DNA from: an uncultured Clostridia bacterium
GTDB taxonomy: Bacteria; Bacillota; Clostridia; TANB77; CAG-508
DNA: 64,000 bases
NCBI GenBank assembly: GCA_934121905.1
Contig: CAKOVI010000004.1
Location: 1 to 64,000 of the forward strand
Reading direction: 5' to 3'
The position numbers and the translations under genes were made by a program. The notes below the pieces were generated by a model. That model ran no database searches and was not told the DNA's origin. It saw only the letters and a list, made by a program, of their open reading frames with translations. This document shows positions 53,824 to 62,471 of this stretch, in pieces; within the stretch, counting starts at the first letter, position 1; the number at the start of each line of letters is the position of its first letter.

Positions 53824-54132
53824 ATGAGTGAAAAAATTTATACGATTGAGGAAATAAAAAGAATGCTAGAGGATATATTAAAAGACCAACCTGTATATCA
53901 AGTGATTTTATTTGGCTCATACGCAAGTAAAAAAGCAACAAAAAAGAGTGATATAGATTTATTAATTGATACAAATTCAGAACTAAAAGGTTTTGCACTA
54001 TTAAAATTAATTTGCCAAATAAAAGAAAAAATGCAAAAAGAAATTGATGGATTTGAAAAGTATGAGATAATAGAAAATTCATTAATTGATAGAGAGATAA
54101 AAAAGACTGGAGTTGTAGTATATGAAAAATAA
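53824..54132 (+). CDS. mntA: MntA-like nucleotidyltransferase antitoxin
   Basis: The 102-residue product has the minimal nucleotidyltransferase signature VILFGSYASKKATKKSDIDL, with Gly-Ser and two catalytic aspartates. In MntA/HepT systems this protein adds AMP to the HepT toxin and silences it. It overlaps the next gene by 11 bases. TAGGAG lies upstream. Confidence 0.9.
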   Translation: MSEKIYTIEEIKRMLEDILKDQPVYQVILFGSYASKKATKKSDIDLLIDTNSELKGFALLKLICQIKEKMQKEIDGFEKYEIIENSLIDREIKKTGVVVYEK

Positions 54133-54472
54133 GGAATATATGTCTTTAAAGAAAATGATAGAATATATAGACAAAGCATTGAGGTATACAAATGGATGTA
54201 ATTTTGAATCTTTTTCGAATAATGAAGAAAAAGTAGATGCAACAGTTTTTGCTATAAGCCAAATAGGAGAATTAGTAAAAAATATATCTAAAGAAACAAT
54301 GAAAAAATATCCTAATATAGAATGGGTAATTATAAAAAATTTAAGAAATAAAATTGTTCACGATTATGAAGGAATAAAGTTGAACTTTATTTGGGATATT
54401 GTTAAAAACGATATTGTTCAATTAAAATTGGATTTAGAAGAAATAATAGAAAAAGAGCAAATAGAAAATTAA
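54122..54472 (+). CDS. hepT: HepT-like HEPN toxin
   Basis: The 116-residue all-helical HEPN-family product carries the RNase motif R-x4-H in RNKIVHDYEG, followed by the Tyr that is AMPylated in studied systems. It overlaps the mntA-like gene, which is the standard paired order. HepT toxins cut RNA (tRNA or mRNA) unless modified by MntA. The full motif is intact, so the pair is probably functional. Confidence 0.9.
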   Translation: MKNKEYMSLKKMIEYIDKALRYTNGCNFESFSNNEEKVDATVFAISQIGELVKNISKETMKKYPNIEWVIIKNLRNKIVHDYEGIKLNFIWDIVKNDIVQLKLDLEEIIEKEQIEN

Positions 54473-54703
54473 TAAACGAGTTATTATTGCTTGCTAAGAT
54501 GAAAAATGTAGGTGAATTATTGAGGTTTCTTATAAGGATGGGGTTACAATTTTTAGGATTAATATTCCAGTATGAGGTTATAAGTGAAAAAATGTAGTAT
54601 GTTGACAAGAATATGTTAAAGTTGTAAAATTATCGTATATATAACAAAATATTTATAATAATTAGTTTATTTATATTATCAAGAAAAAGGGAAGGAAAAT
54701 TAA
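54473..54703 (+). other. Intergenic stretch with gene remnant and promoter
   Basis: Near 54520-54570 one frame reads EVSYKDGVTIFRINIPV before a stop, like the last strand of a longer decayed protein. TTGACA (54602-54607) and TAAAAT (54625-54630), 17 bases apart, form a promoter for the gene at 54704. Nothing else is recognisable. Confidence 0.5.
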
Positions 54704-55993
54704 ATGGCAAGTTTTAATTTAGAAAAAGAAGAGTTAGAGCAATTTAATATAAAATATAAAATTGAAGAAATGTTAGAAAAACCAAGAGAAGTAGAAGATA
54801 AAAATAATCAAGTATGGACTTTAAAGGCTTTACATGAATCAGGGCATCATATATACGAAATGGGATTTGATGATGAAAAAAGAGAGACTACAAAAATTAT
54901 TACGGCAAATGCATATGATTATAGAGCTATAAATAACAGAGAATTTGATGAACCATGGATTGAAATCAATGGAGATGATGTTACATTTAATAGTAAAAGT
55001 CCAAATTTTAGTTTGAAATTAGATTCTCATATACAAATTCAAGTTAGAAGAATTATACAACTTCAGAACAACAAAATAAATGATGCTGTGTTAAGAATGT
55101 TTGAATTGGTCGGTATGAAAGAGGTTATTAACAAAGAACTTTCGAAGTATCCAGATGGAGCTATAAAGACAGATGACGAAACAGAAAAGGATATAGGTAA
55201 GTGGAAATCTTTAATGGAAAAATCTTATACACTAAATAGAAATTTATCCTATGAACAAGCTGAAAGTATTTCTACATACGATATTGAAGATATTTTAGAG
55301 GCAAGAAAAAATGGTTGGGTTGGAATATCAAATAACAAAATAGAAGAATTAAAAGGATTAAGAAGAACTGCTAAAGAAGAATTAGGAAACATAAATGCTA
55401 AAGGAGAATTGACAGACGAGCAATGGAATAGAGCTTGTGATTTAGAAGACAAAATACAAGATTGTACTGAAAAAATTAAAGAAGAAATGGAAAAAGAAAA
55501 AGTGGCGAGAACTCAACAAGAAGATGAACAAGAACCAATTCAAACAGATAGTACAAAGAAAATCGAAGAGGATAACCAAAACCAAACAACAGATGAATTA
55601 GAAGAAAAAGAAGAACTGTTAACAAATTTAAATGAAGAGATAGATGAAAAAGAGCAAGAAGATGAAAAAATAGAAACAGAGGTTGAGGAAAATATTACAA
55701 CAGAAATTGAAGAGAATACCCCAGAAATTGCAACAGATGAACCGATAGAAAAAGTGCATAATATGGAAAAAGAAACAACTCATAGACAACCTAATAAAGA
55801 AAAAGAAACTGTAAAAACGAATCAAGGATTATCAGAAAAAGAAGCTTCAAAAATATTGAAAGAATTTAATGCACATACGAATGTTCCAATGGCAACTCCA
55901 GTAAAGAAAAAATGGAGAGAAATAATTGCAATAAAGATTAAAGAACTAGCTCAGAAAGGTAAAGAAACAATTGATAATTGGCTTAATAGATAA
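54704..55993 (+). CDS. Hypothetical protein with acidic low-complexity middle and basic C-terminus
   Basis: The 429-residue product has an N-terminal globular part (residues 1 to about 170: WTLKALHESGHHIYEMGFDD, REFDEPWIEINGDDVTFNSK), then a helical segment. A highly acidic low-complexity stretch rich in Glu/Asp/Thr follows (about 255-345), and a basic end (KKKWREIIAIKIKELAQKGK). No membrane segment or signal peptide. AAGGGAAGG precedes ATG 54704. The next gene, 22 bases later, is in the same operon. I recognise neither; the charge pattern suggests nucleic-acid or protein scaffolding, without proof. Confidence 0.7.
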   Translation: MASFNLEKEELEQFNIKYKIEEMLEKPREVEDKNNQVWTLKALHESGHHIYEMGFDDEKRETTKIITANAYDYRAINNREFDEPWIEINGDDVTFNSKSPNFSLKLDSHIQIQVRRIIQLQNNKINDAVLRMFELVGMKEVINKELSKYPDGAIKTDDETEKDIGKWKSLMEKSYTLNRNLSYEQAESISTYDIEDILEARKNGWVGISNNKIEELKGLRRTAKEELGNINAKGELTDEQWNRACDLEDKIQDCTEKIKEEMEKEKVARTQQEDEQEPIQTDSTKKIEEDNQNQTTDELEEKEELLTNLNEEIDEKEQEDEKIETEVEENITTEIEENTPEIATDEPIEKVHNMEKETTHRQPNKEKETVKTNQGLSEKEASKILKEFNAHTNVPMATPVKKKWREIIAIKIKELAQKGKETIDNWLNR

Positions 55994-56014
55994 CATTTAA
56001 ATAGGAGAGTTACT

Positions 56015-56446
56015 ATGGATGAAAAATATAAAAAATCACTTTCGGAAGTCTACGAAATATTAAAATTGATGCCAGAGTCAATTTTGAATAAAATACCTCA
56101 AAAATTAAAAGACATTATCAAAAATGAAAGAGATATTGAATACAAAATTATAGTTAAAGAACCTTTGAATATCGAGGATTTTCAATACGAAACTATAGTA
56201 TTGTTGGGAATGATATATAGAGATTTTTTATGCGATGAGAATGAAAAAAATATATTGAAACAAAGGGAAATAGATTTAGCAAATCAATATGATGAAGAGA
56301 TAAGAAAAATGTATAATCCTGATGATTTATTCAATCGTAGAAAAAAAGCAAATATAGGGAAAAGTGAAAGTTTACCAATAAAAGTAGAAGAAGATAGAAA
56401 ATGGTTCAAAAAAATATTTGAACTGGTTAAGGGGGTATTCAAATAA
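56015..56446 (+). CDS. Hypothetical protein, short charged
   Basis: The 143-residue soluble product starts MDEKYKKSLSEVYEILKLMP and has PESILNKIPQKLKDIIKNER and a basic C-terminus (RKWFKKIFELVKGVFK). The first half repeats a pattern I associate with small unnamed clostridial proteins (PE-I--KIP-KL), but no function is known to me. TAGGAG precedes ATG 56015. After the stop, an open stretch without a clear start continues in another frame to about 56538. Confidence 0.7.
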   Translation: MDEKYKKSLSEVYEILKLMPESILNKIPQKLKDIIKNERDIEYKIIVKEPLNIEDFQYETIVLLGMIYRDFLCDENEKNILKQREIDLANQYDEEIRKMYNPDDLFNRRKKANIGKSESLPIKVEEDRKWFKKIFELVKGVFK

Positions 56447-56540
56447 TAATAAAATTAGAAAAAGAAATAACATCTCTAAAAGAGGGGCAAATGTATTCGG
56501 ACGAAAAGGTATATGATGATAAAGTTAATAGTAATTAAAA

Positions 56541-56582
56541 AAATAAATACTTGAATTATTATGCTAATTCAAGTATTTATTT
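56541..56582. terminator. Bidirectional terminator between convergent operons
   Basis: AAATAAATACTTGAATT (56541-56557) pairs perfectly with 56566-56582 around an 8-base loop, with A-run before and T-run after. Confidence 0.85.
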
Positions 56583-56586
56583 TTCA

Positions 56587-57537
56587 TTAACTATTACTCA
56601 TTTCCTCCAACTTCAAAAGCTCTTCCCAACGTCTATCAACTTCAGCTTGGAATTCCTCAATCATCCACTCATTACCAGGTTTAAACATATGTCTAAATCT
56701 CTTTTGAGGTCTCAAAAACTCCTCAATAGGAAGTTTCTTAGCAGGTTTATAAGTAATCTTATACTTACCATCAACAACCTCATATAAAGGCCAATAGCAA
56801 GTTTTAACTGCTAACTCATTAATCTTCATAAGGTCTGGTGTATCATACCCCCAACCACGAGGGCAAGGAGAAAATACATTTAAAAATGTAGGACCTTCTG
56901 TGTAAATTGCCTTTTCAGCTTTTTGATATAAATCTCTAAAATCCATAAAAGCAATAGATTGAGCAACATAAGGAATGTGATGTTCTACCATAATTGCTGT
57001 CAAATCTTTTCTATTTTGCATTTTACCAGGAATAACTTTACCAGCAGGTGTTGTTGTTGTATCTGCAAACTTAGGTGTTGCAGAAGAACGTTGAATACCT
57101 GTATTCATATATGCTCCATTATCATAACAAACATAAGTTAAATCATGACCTCTTTCTAGTGCTCCTGATAAAGATTGTAAACCTATATCATAAGTTCCGC
57201 CATCTCCACCAAAGGTAATAAATTTAGTATGATTATCTTCTGATATTTTCCCTTGTCTTTTTAGTGATTTGTAAGCTGCTTCAACACCAGATAGGGTAGA
57301 AGTTGCATTTTCAAATGCAGTATGGATAAAAGAATCTGTCCAAGAAGTATATGGGTAAGTAAAAGTAGATACTTCCATACAACCAGTGGCACAAGAAATA
57401 ACGGCGTGGTCTTCTTCTTTCAAAGCTCTTAAAATATGTCTTGCAACAACAGGTGCACCACATCCAGCACACATTCTGTGACCTTCGCTAAATCTTGAAG
57501 GCTTATTTGCAACTACTTCTTTTAAATTATATGCCAT
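56587..57537 (-). CDS. porB: Pyruvate:ferredoxin oxidoreductase, beta subunit
   Basis: The 316-residue subunit binds thiamine diphosphate (FGGDGGTYDIGLQSLSGALE) and a 4Fe-4S cluster via CAGCGAPVVARHI, CATGC and a later FSPCPRGWGYDTP cysteine. With the alpha, gamma and delta subunits it oxidises pyruvate to acetyl-CoA and reduces ferredoxin. It is the last gene of the por operon and starts one base after porA. Confidence 0.95.
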   Translation of the reverse strand: MAYNLKEVVANKPSRFSEGHRMCAGCGAPVVARHILRALKEEDHAVISCATGCMEVSTFTYPYTSWTDSFIHTAFENATSTLSGVEAAYKSLKRQGKISEDNHTKFITFGGDGGTYDIGLQSLSGALERGHDLTYVCYDNGAYMNTGIQRSSATPKFADTTTTPAGKVIPGKMQNRKDLTAIMVEHHIPYVAQSIAFMDFRDLYQKAEKAIYTEGPTFLNVFSPCPRGWGYDTPDLMKINELAVKTCYWPLYEVVDGKYKITYKPAKKLPIEEFLRPQKRFRHMFKPGNEWMIEEFQAEVDRRWEELLKLEEMSNS

Positions 57538-57538
57538 T

Positions 57539-58732
57539 TTATTTTCCCTCCTTTGTTCTTAAACCTAAAAATCTATATGGATTTCCTAAATCTCCAGTTT
57601 TGGCAATTTCTGCTAAATCGTTATATACTGATTCCAAATCAGTTGCAGGTACGTCTCTACCACCAATACCATAAACATAATTTATAGTAGGAATATTTAC
57701 TTTATTTACAAACATAGCTGATGTAACATCAGAAAATAGTGCTCCACCTGCAGCATTTAAAGAATCAGATTTATCTAATACCGCAACTGCTTTTGCATTT
57801 TGTAAAGCCTTTGCAATTTCCTCAGCAGGGAATGGTCTGTAAACTCTAATTTTTAATAATCCAGCTTTAATTCCTTGGTTTCTTAATTTATCAACAACAA
57901 ATTTAGTTGTACCAGCAGTTGAGTTCATACAAACAATAACTAATTCTGCGTCATCTAATTTATATCCTTCAAATAAATCATAATGACGTCCAGTCCACTT
58001 CTCAAAGTCTTTTGCAACATCAACGATAACATCTTTAGCTTTTCTCATTGCTATAGATTGTTGAGCTTTATGTTCAAATAAAAATGCTTGTAAATCAAGT
58101 GGACCAATAGCCATAGGTTCTTTTTCATTTAATAGATAATGCTCAGGTTTATAAGATCCAACAAACTCTTTAACTTCTTTGTCATCCTCTAACATAATAT
58201 TTTCAATAGAATGTGATGTAATAAATCCATCTTGGCAAACCATTAATGGAAGTAAAACATCTTTATGTTCTGCTATTCTGTGAGCCATAAGCAAATTATC
58301 ATAAGCCTCTTGGTTATTTTCAGAAAATAGCATAATCCAACCACTGTCACGAACCCCCATTGCATCAGAATGGTCATTGTGAATATTTAATGGACCAGAA
58401 ACAGCACGGTTAACTAAGTTCATAACAATAGGAAGTCTTAAGCTAGATGCGATATAAATCATTTCCCACATAAAAGATAAACCATTTGATGAAGTAGCAG
58501 TCATAGCTCTAGCACCTGCTGCTTCTGCACCAATACATGCAGACATTGCACTATGTTCACTTTCAACAGCAACAAATTCAGTATCAACTGTACCATTTGC
58601 AACAAATGTTGAAAAATATTGTGGAATTTCTGTTGATGGAGTGATAGGGAAGGCTGCAACAACATCAGGATTAATTTGCTTCATAGCAAAACTTGCAGCT
58701 TCATTACCACTTAATCTTTCTCTTATACTCAT
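57539..58732 (-). CDS. porA: Pyruvate:ferredoxin oxidoreductase, alpha subunit
   Basis: The 397-residue product has the substrate-side domain start RLSGNEAASFAMKQINPDVV, AFPITPSTEIPQYF, AVESEHSAMSACIGAEAAGA, TATSSNGLSFMWEMIYIASS and MNLVNRAVSGPLNIHNDHSD, typical of pyruvate-specific enzymes. A C-terminal regulatory domain (AVAVLDKSDSLNAAGGALFS) follows. It sits three bases after porD. Confidence 0.95.
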   Translation of the reverse strand: MSIRERLSGNEAASFAMKQINPDVVAAFPITPSTEIPQYFSTFVANGTVDTEFVAVESEHSAMSACIGAEAAGARAMTATSSNGLSFMWEMIYIASSLRLPIVMNLVNRAVSGPLNIHNDHSDAMGVRDSGWIMLFSENNQEAYDNLLMAHRIAEHKDVLLPLMVCQDGFITSHSIENIMLEDDKEVKEFVGSYKPEHYLLNEKEPMAIGPLDLQAFLFEHKAQQSIAMRKAKDVIVDVAKDFEKWTGRHYDLFEGYKLDDAELVIVCMNSTAGTTKFVVDKLRNQGIKAGLLKIRVYRPFPAEEIAKALQNAKAVAVLDKSDSLNAAGGALFSDVTSAMFVNKVNIPTINYVYGIGGRDVPATDLESVYNDLAEIAKTGDLGNPYRFLGLRTKEGK

Positions 58733-58735
58733 TAA

Positions 58736-59032
58736 TTAAACACCTTCTTCCTTCATTTCGATTGCCTTAAAAGGACAAACTTTGGCACAAACGCCACATC
58801 CTTTACAAAAATCAAAATCAAATTCTTCTCTTTTTAAATCTTTATTTACTGGAATTGCATTTTCAGGGCAAACAGGGAAGCATAGTCCACATTGTTTGCA
58901 TTTTTCCTCAATATAAACAGGTCTCATACTTCTCCAGTCTCCTGTTTTAAATTCTTTTGAGTTTCCAGCTTCATATATGTTTCCACCAATTGTTAGTTCT
59001 TCCATTGGCGTATTTTTATTTATAGTTGACAT
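58736..59032 (-). CDS. porD: Pyruvate:ferredoxin oxidoreductase, delta subunit (2x[4Fe-4S])
   Basis: The 98-residue ferredoxin-like subunit has two complete CxxCxxCxxxCP motifs (CKQCGLCFPVCPENAI and CKGCGVCAKVCPFKAI) that wire electrons out to ferredoxin. AAAGGAGT precedes its ATG on the minus strand. A type C palindromic element separates it from porC. Confidence 0.95.
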   Translation of the reverse strand: MSTINKNTPMEELTIGGNIYEAGNSKEFKTGDWRSMRPVYIEEKCKQCGLCFPVCPENAIPVNKDLKREEFDFDFCKGCGVCAKVCPFKAIEMKEEGV

Positions 59033-59055
59033 TTTTTAACTCCTTTCGATATTGG

Positions 59056-59120
59056 CACATTTGGACCGGTTCTTTTTGGGTCAATTTACATTTGGCCCAA
59101 AAAGAACCGGTCCAAATGTG
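59056..59120. repeat. Dispersed palindromic element, type C
   Basis: The 25-bp arms 59056-59080 and 59096-59120 are perfectly complementary around 15 bases. The core is TTTGGACCGGTTCTTTTTGG, and the outer end CCAAATGTGT is tandemly duplicated to about 59130. It lies inside the por operon between porC and porD. Confidence 0.9.
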
Positions 59121-59131
59121 TCCAAATGTGT

Positions 59132-59710
59132 CTATATTTCTTTAACCTCTTTCAAAGCCATCTCTAAAGCCTTCATATTTCCATCTATAACCTCAGGCTT
59201 CTTAGCAAATTTATGCTTAAAAGAACCTTCCATATCTTTTAGAAAATCCTCATCATTCATAATTCCTGTAACTTTAACGATTGCAGCAAGCATAGGTGTA
59301 TTTGGAAAATATCTACCAAGAGCTTCTGTTGATACTTTTCTTGCATCTATAGTATAAACTTTTCCTTTATAACCTTTTAAAACAGATTTTAAATAATCTG
59401 CTGATTTTGTTGTATTTATAACAATTGCACCATTTGTTTTTAATCCAGCTGTAACATCAACAGTTTCAAGCAAAGTATCATCTACAACTACAACATAGTC
59501 TGGTTCATAGATATTACTGTGAACTGTTATTGGGTCATCACTTATACGGTTATAAGCAGTGATTGGTGCACCCATTCTTTCGGGTCCGTATTCTGGGAAC
59601 CCTTGAATATATTTTCCAGTATTAAATGCGGCATCAGCAAGTAGTAAAGAAGCTGTTTTTGTTCCTTGACCACCACGGCCATGCCATCTTATTTCTATTA
59701 GGTTTTCCAT
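59132..59710 (-). CDS. porC: Pyruvate:ferredoxin oxidoreductase, gamma subunit
   Basis: The 192-residue product has the family start LIEIRWHGRGGQGTKTASLL, FPEYGPERMGAPITAYNRIS, PDYVVVVDDTLL and PNTPMLAAIVKV. It is the first gene of the operon, giving the order porC-porD-porA-porB. AAGGAGG precedes the ATG at 59710 on the minus strand. Confidence 0.95.
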   Translation of the reverse strand: MENLIEIRWHGRGGQGTKTASLLLADAAFNTGKYIQGFPEYGPERMGAPITAYNRISDDPITVHSNIYEPDYVVVVDDTLLETVDVTAGLKTNGAIVINTTKSADYLKSVLKGYKGKVYTIDARKVSTEALGRYFPNTPMLAAIVKVTGIMNDEDFLKDMEGSFKHKFAKKPEVIDGNMKALEMALKEVKEI

Positions 59711-59739
59711 TGGTTTTCCTCCTTATTTTTTATAGTGGT

Positions 59740-59768
59740 AGTATATTCTTTATTTGGGCAAAAGTCAA
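59740..59768 (-). promoter_or_regulatory. Promoter of the por operon
   Basis: On the minus strand TTGACT (59768-59763) and TATACT (59745-59740) are 17 bases apart, about 30 bases before the porC start. The remaining gap to 59913 is AT-rich with no further clear feature. Confidence 0.75.
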
Positions 59769-59913
59769 GAAGAATGGGTAGAATTAGTAGTCAGAAAAAA
59801 TATGAGCCAGTGTTATAATATGTAAAAATAAAAATTATAAAATGGATTGCAAATGTATAACATTTATGTTTTAATAATGTAGGACGAAATTTATTTTTAT
59901 GTAGGGGGATTTT

Positions 59914-61806
59914 ATGGAGAATGCTAGAATTGATGAAATTATAGATAAAAGTGATGATGAAAAAATAAATATTTTGAAAGATAATAAATTTATAGAAGAT
60001 AATAATATAAATAATATTCAAGCAATGCAGATATTATTCTCATTAAGTGATGAAGCGAAAGAAGAATTAAGTGTACGTTTTTTATATAGATTAGGAGTTT
60101 CTAATGAATATATGATATTATATTTTAATACTATAGAAAACGATAATATAAAGTTAAATTTACTCTTAAAGTATAATTTAAAAGATAGAGAAATAGAAAT
60201 GATTGCAAAAAATTTAAAAGATGAAAATAAAATTACATTGTTAATAAATAAAAAATTAGGAGAACATGCGATACTTGTTATTATAACAAGTATGAAAGAA
60301 ATTAAAAATATAATTGAATTTATAAATACACATAAGGAATATCTTGAAGAAAATTCTATTGGTATATATAAAATCGTAAGAGAATTGCCAACAAATTGGA
60401 AAATGGAAATTATTGAGAAAATAGAAAATGGCGAAATAAAATTAAATGAAAATGAAAAAAATTTTATTTTGGCAAGTTTGACAGAAGTGGAAAAAAATGA
60501 AATTAAGGCAAATCCCAAATGGAAATATTTATATGAAAAATATCAAGAGGCATTTGATATGAAAACTGGAAAATATGGAGAAATTATTGTAGATTTAACT
60601 GGAAATCTAGAACTATATAGAAATTGGGACGAAATGATAATGATAAATCCATTGGAGATATCAGAAGAAGAAAGAAAAGGATTTATAAAATTGTGTGATA
60701 TTTGTCCACAAATGAAAGTATATGATTCTGAACTAAGCTTAATTTTGAATAAATATTATGTTTCAGTTGAGGAATATTTAGATGCAGAAAGGTGGGTACA
60801 AGGAATATTAGATGAATTGAATCCTGAATGGTCAGATATTCAAAAAGATGCTTATATAGATTATAAAATTGGAAATAAGGTTAGTTATTCACCAGATGCT
60901 AATACAGAAGTTGATGATAGAATTGGTTCTAGAAGTGCGTTTAAAGTAATAAATAAAGGATATGGAATATGTTGGGGAATAGCAAAAATCGAAAGTTATA
61001 TGTTTAGGAGAATCGGACAAGAAGCGGAATGTATAGAAAGTGAGAATCATGCTTTTGTAAAATTGAGTAATGTTAAAGTTATGACATCAAAAGGCATGAT
61101 TAATGGAAACACAATTATAGATGGAACTTGGAATTTAAATGATAATAGATTTGGGGCTAAACCACAATGTTTTTATAAAAGCTATGAAAAAATGAGAGAA
61201 ATGGATGTAGATTTAAACGGAGAAGATACAGAATCCCATCTAAATGATGAAAAATTAGGAGATGCTAATATTGAACTTGATGATGAGAGCTTGAGAGATG
61301 TTTATTGGAGCATAGGTTTAACTGATGAAAACAAAATGTTTCCTATAATGAAATTTAAAAAAATTTTAAAAAGAATTAATGATGAAGGTGGTTCAACAGA
61401 GGAAATAGCTAAAAAACAATTACAACTTTTATATAATCTTTATCCAGACATTTCAAAATATCAATGTGAAACAAAATTTATTTTACAGAATATTATGTTG
61501 GATAACAAAAATCTGAATTTTAAAAGATGTGTTATTGATAGAGTTTATGAGAAAGAGGATTTACAAAAAAGAGCGGTTTTATATATGTATTTACAATTAC
61601 TAGATGGAAAAGAAAAATTTTTTTATATTAAAGAAGGAACAAATGGATTTGTTGAAAATACTTTAGAGGAATTTGAACAAAAATTTTCACCTTATATTAT
61701 AGATTTTTTTAATGATGATGGTATAAAAAAATGGGAAACAGAAGAAACTGTGAGAAAAAGAATGGAAGAAAAAAGCAAAAAGAAAGAAGAAGGAGTTGAG
61801 CATTAA
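59914..61806 (+). CDS. Transglutaminase-like cysteine protease-fold protein
   Basis: The 630-residue product has an N-terminal about 230-residue helical, repeat-like region (HEAT-like by eye, many LL/II and EK patterns). A transglutaminase-like domain follows, with a clear catalytic triad: GYGICWGIAKIESY (Cys), ECIESENHAFVKL (His) and NTIIDGTWNLND (Asp). A C-terminal region ends with a coiled basic tail. No signal peptide is present, so it acts in the cytoplasm. Substrates are unknown; such domains may be proteases, peptide cyclases or cross-linkers. GGGGG precedes ATG 59914. It overlaps closely with a small gene downstream. Confidence 0.75.
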   Translation: MENARIDEIIDKSDDEKINILKDNKFIEDNNINNIQAMQILFSLSDEAKEELSVRFLYRLGVSNEYMILYFNTIENDNIKLNLLLKYNLKDREIEMIAKNLKDENKITLLINKKLGEHAILVIITSMKEIKNIIEFINTHKEYLEENSIGIYKIVRELPTNWKMEIIEKIENGEIKLNENEKNFILASLTEVEKNEIKANPKWKYLYEKYQEAFDMKTGKYGEIIVDLTGNLELYRNWDEMIMINPLEISEEERKGFIKLCDICPQMKVYDSELSLILNKYYVSVEEYLDAERWVQGILDELNPEWSDIQKDAYIDYKIGNKVSYSPDANTEVDDRIGSRSAFKVINKGYGICWGIAKIESYMFRRIGQEAECIESENHAFVKLSNVKVMTSKGMINGNTIIDGTWNLNDNRFGAKPQCFYKSYEKMREMDVDLNGEDTESHLNDEKLGDANIELDDESLRDVYWSIGLTDENKMFPIMKFKKILKRINDEGGSTEEIAKKQLQLLYNLYPDISKYQCETKFILQNIMLDNKNLNFKRCVIDRVYEKEDLQKRAVLYMYLQLLDGKEKFFYIKEGTNGFVENTLEEFEQKFSPYIIDFFNDDGIKKWETEETVRKRMEEKSKKKEEGVEH

Positions 61807-61807
61807 A

Positions 61808-61996
61808 ATGAAATGGCTAAAAAATATTATAGGTTTAATTTTTAAAAAGAATAATAACAATAAGCTTTTAATAGAAAATAATGAAAAAAAGTATAATAAT
61901 TTTAAAAATGATATAAAAGTCAATGTAAGAAAAAAAGTTGAGATAGAGGTTTGTAATGGAAATGGGTTAGGGATTAAAAAGAGTGTAGATTTTTAA
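61808..61996 (+). CDS. Small basic protein following the transglutaminase-like gene
   Basis: The 62-residue product starts MKWLKNIIGLIFKKNNNNKL, an amphipathic/hydrophobic N-terminus, then a Lys/Asn-rich region and ends GLGIKKSVDF. ATG 61808 lies one base after the upstream stop and 12 bases after AAGGAG, so translation is coupled. It could be a membrane-associated partner or a peptide substrate of the transglutaminase-like protein; that is speculation. A palindromic element starts at its stop codon. Confidence 0.55.
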   Translation: MKWLKNIIGLIFKKNNNNKLLIENNEKKYNNFKNDIKVNVRKKVEIEVCNGNGLGIKKSVDF

Positions 61997-62050
61997 TTTC
62001 TGATTAGGGACGGTTCTTTTCGCAAAAAGAACCGTCCCCAATCAGAAATT
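61995..62050. repeat. Dispersed palindromic element, type B (copy 3)
   Basis: The arms 61995-62020 and 62024-62050 pair nearly perfectly around CGC, with core TGATTAGGGACGGTTCTTTT. The right arm keeps CCCCAATCA, so one C-to-T-type mismatch exists in the left arm. It touches the preceding stop codon. Confidence 0.88.
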
Positions 62051-62132
62051 AAATGATAGAATTAGTAGTCGAAATAATGCGAATTATTGACAAAAATATG
62101 CAAAAATGTAAATATTCATATAAAAAAGTTTC

Positions 62133-62453
62133 TCTGATATATTATTAGATACAGAATATATGTTTAAAGGAACAATTGCAGAAAATTATATTGCACAAAC
62201 TTTTAGAACAAATGATATTTCATTGTATTATTGGAAATCAAACAATATGGCTGAAGTGGATTTTTTATTATATGGAGAAGATGGGATAATTCCAGTTGAA
62301 GTAAAAGCAAACAATAATACAAAATCGAAAAGCTTAAAAATGTATATGGAGAAATATAATCCAAAATATGTTATAAGAATATCAACTAAAAATTTTGGAT
62401 ATACAAATAATATAAAATCTATACCTTTATATGCAGCTTTTCTAATTAAATAA
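62133..62453 (+). pseudogene. 3' remnant of a DUF4143-type ATPase gene
   Basis: The frame from SDILLDTEYMFKGTIAENYI through YYWKSNNMAEVDFLLYGEDG and IPVEVKANNNTKSKSLKMYM to NFGYTNNIKSIPLYAAFLIK matches the C-terminal DUF4143 nuclease-like domain of AAA ATPases. These are normally about 400 residues; the P-loop half is missing, since a palindromic element and about 80 bases of AT-rich DNA lie upstream. An ATG at 62160 exists, but no binding site is evident. Probably a truncated, dead copy. Confidence 0.75.
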
Positions 62454-62471
62454 AAGAAAGGAACAAAAATT

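Noticed and set aside
56447..56538. Small gene after the hypothetical protein at 56015
   Set aside because: The open frame (ending KVYDDKVNSN) has no ribosome binding site and only about 16 codons from its ATG; it may be leftover coding sequence, but support is too weak.
59052..59357. Plus-strand ORF across the type C palindrome and porC
   Set aside because: It is antisense to porC and begins inside the palindromic element; codon pattern follows the minus-strand gene.
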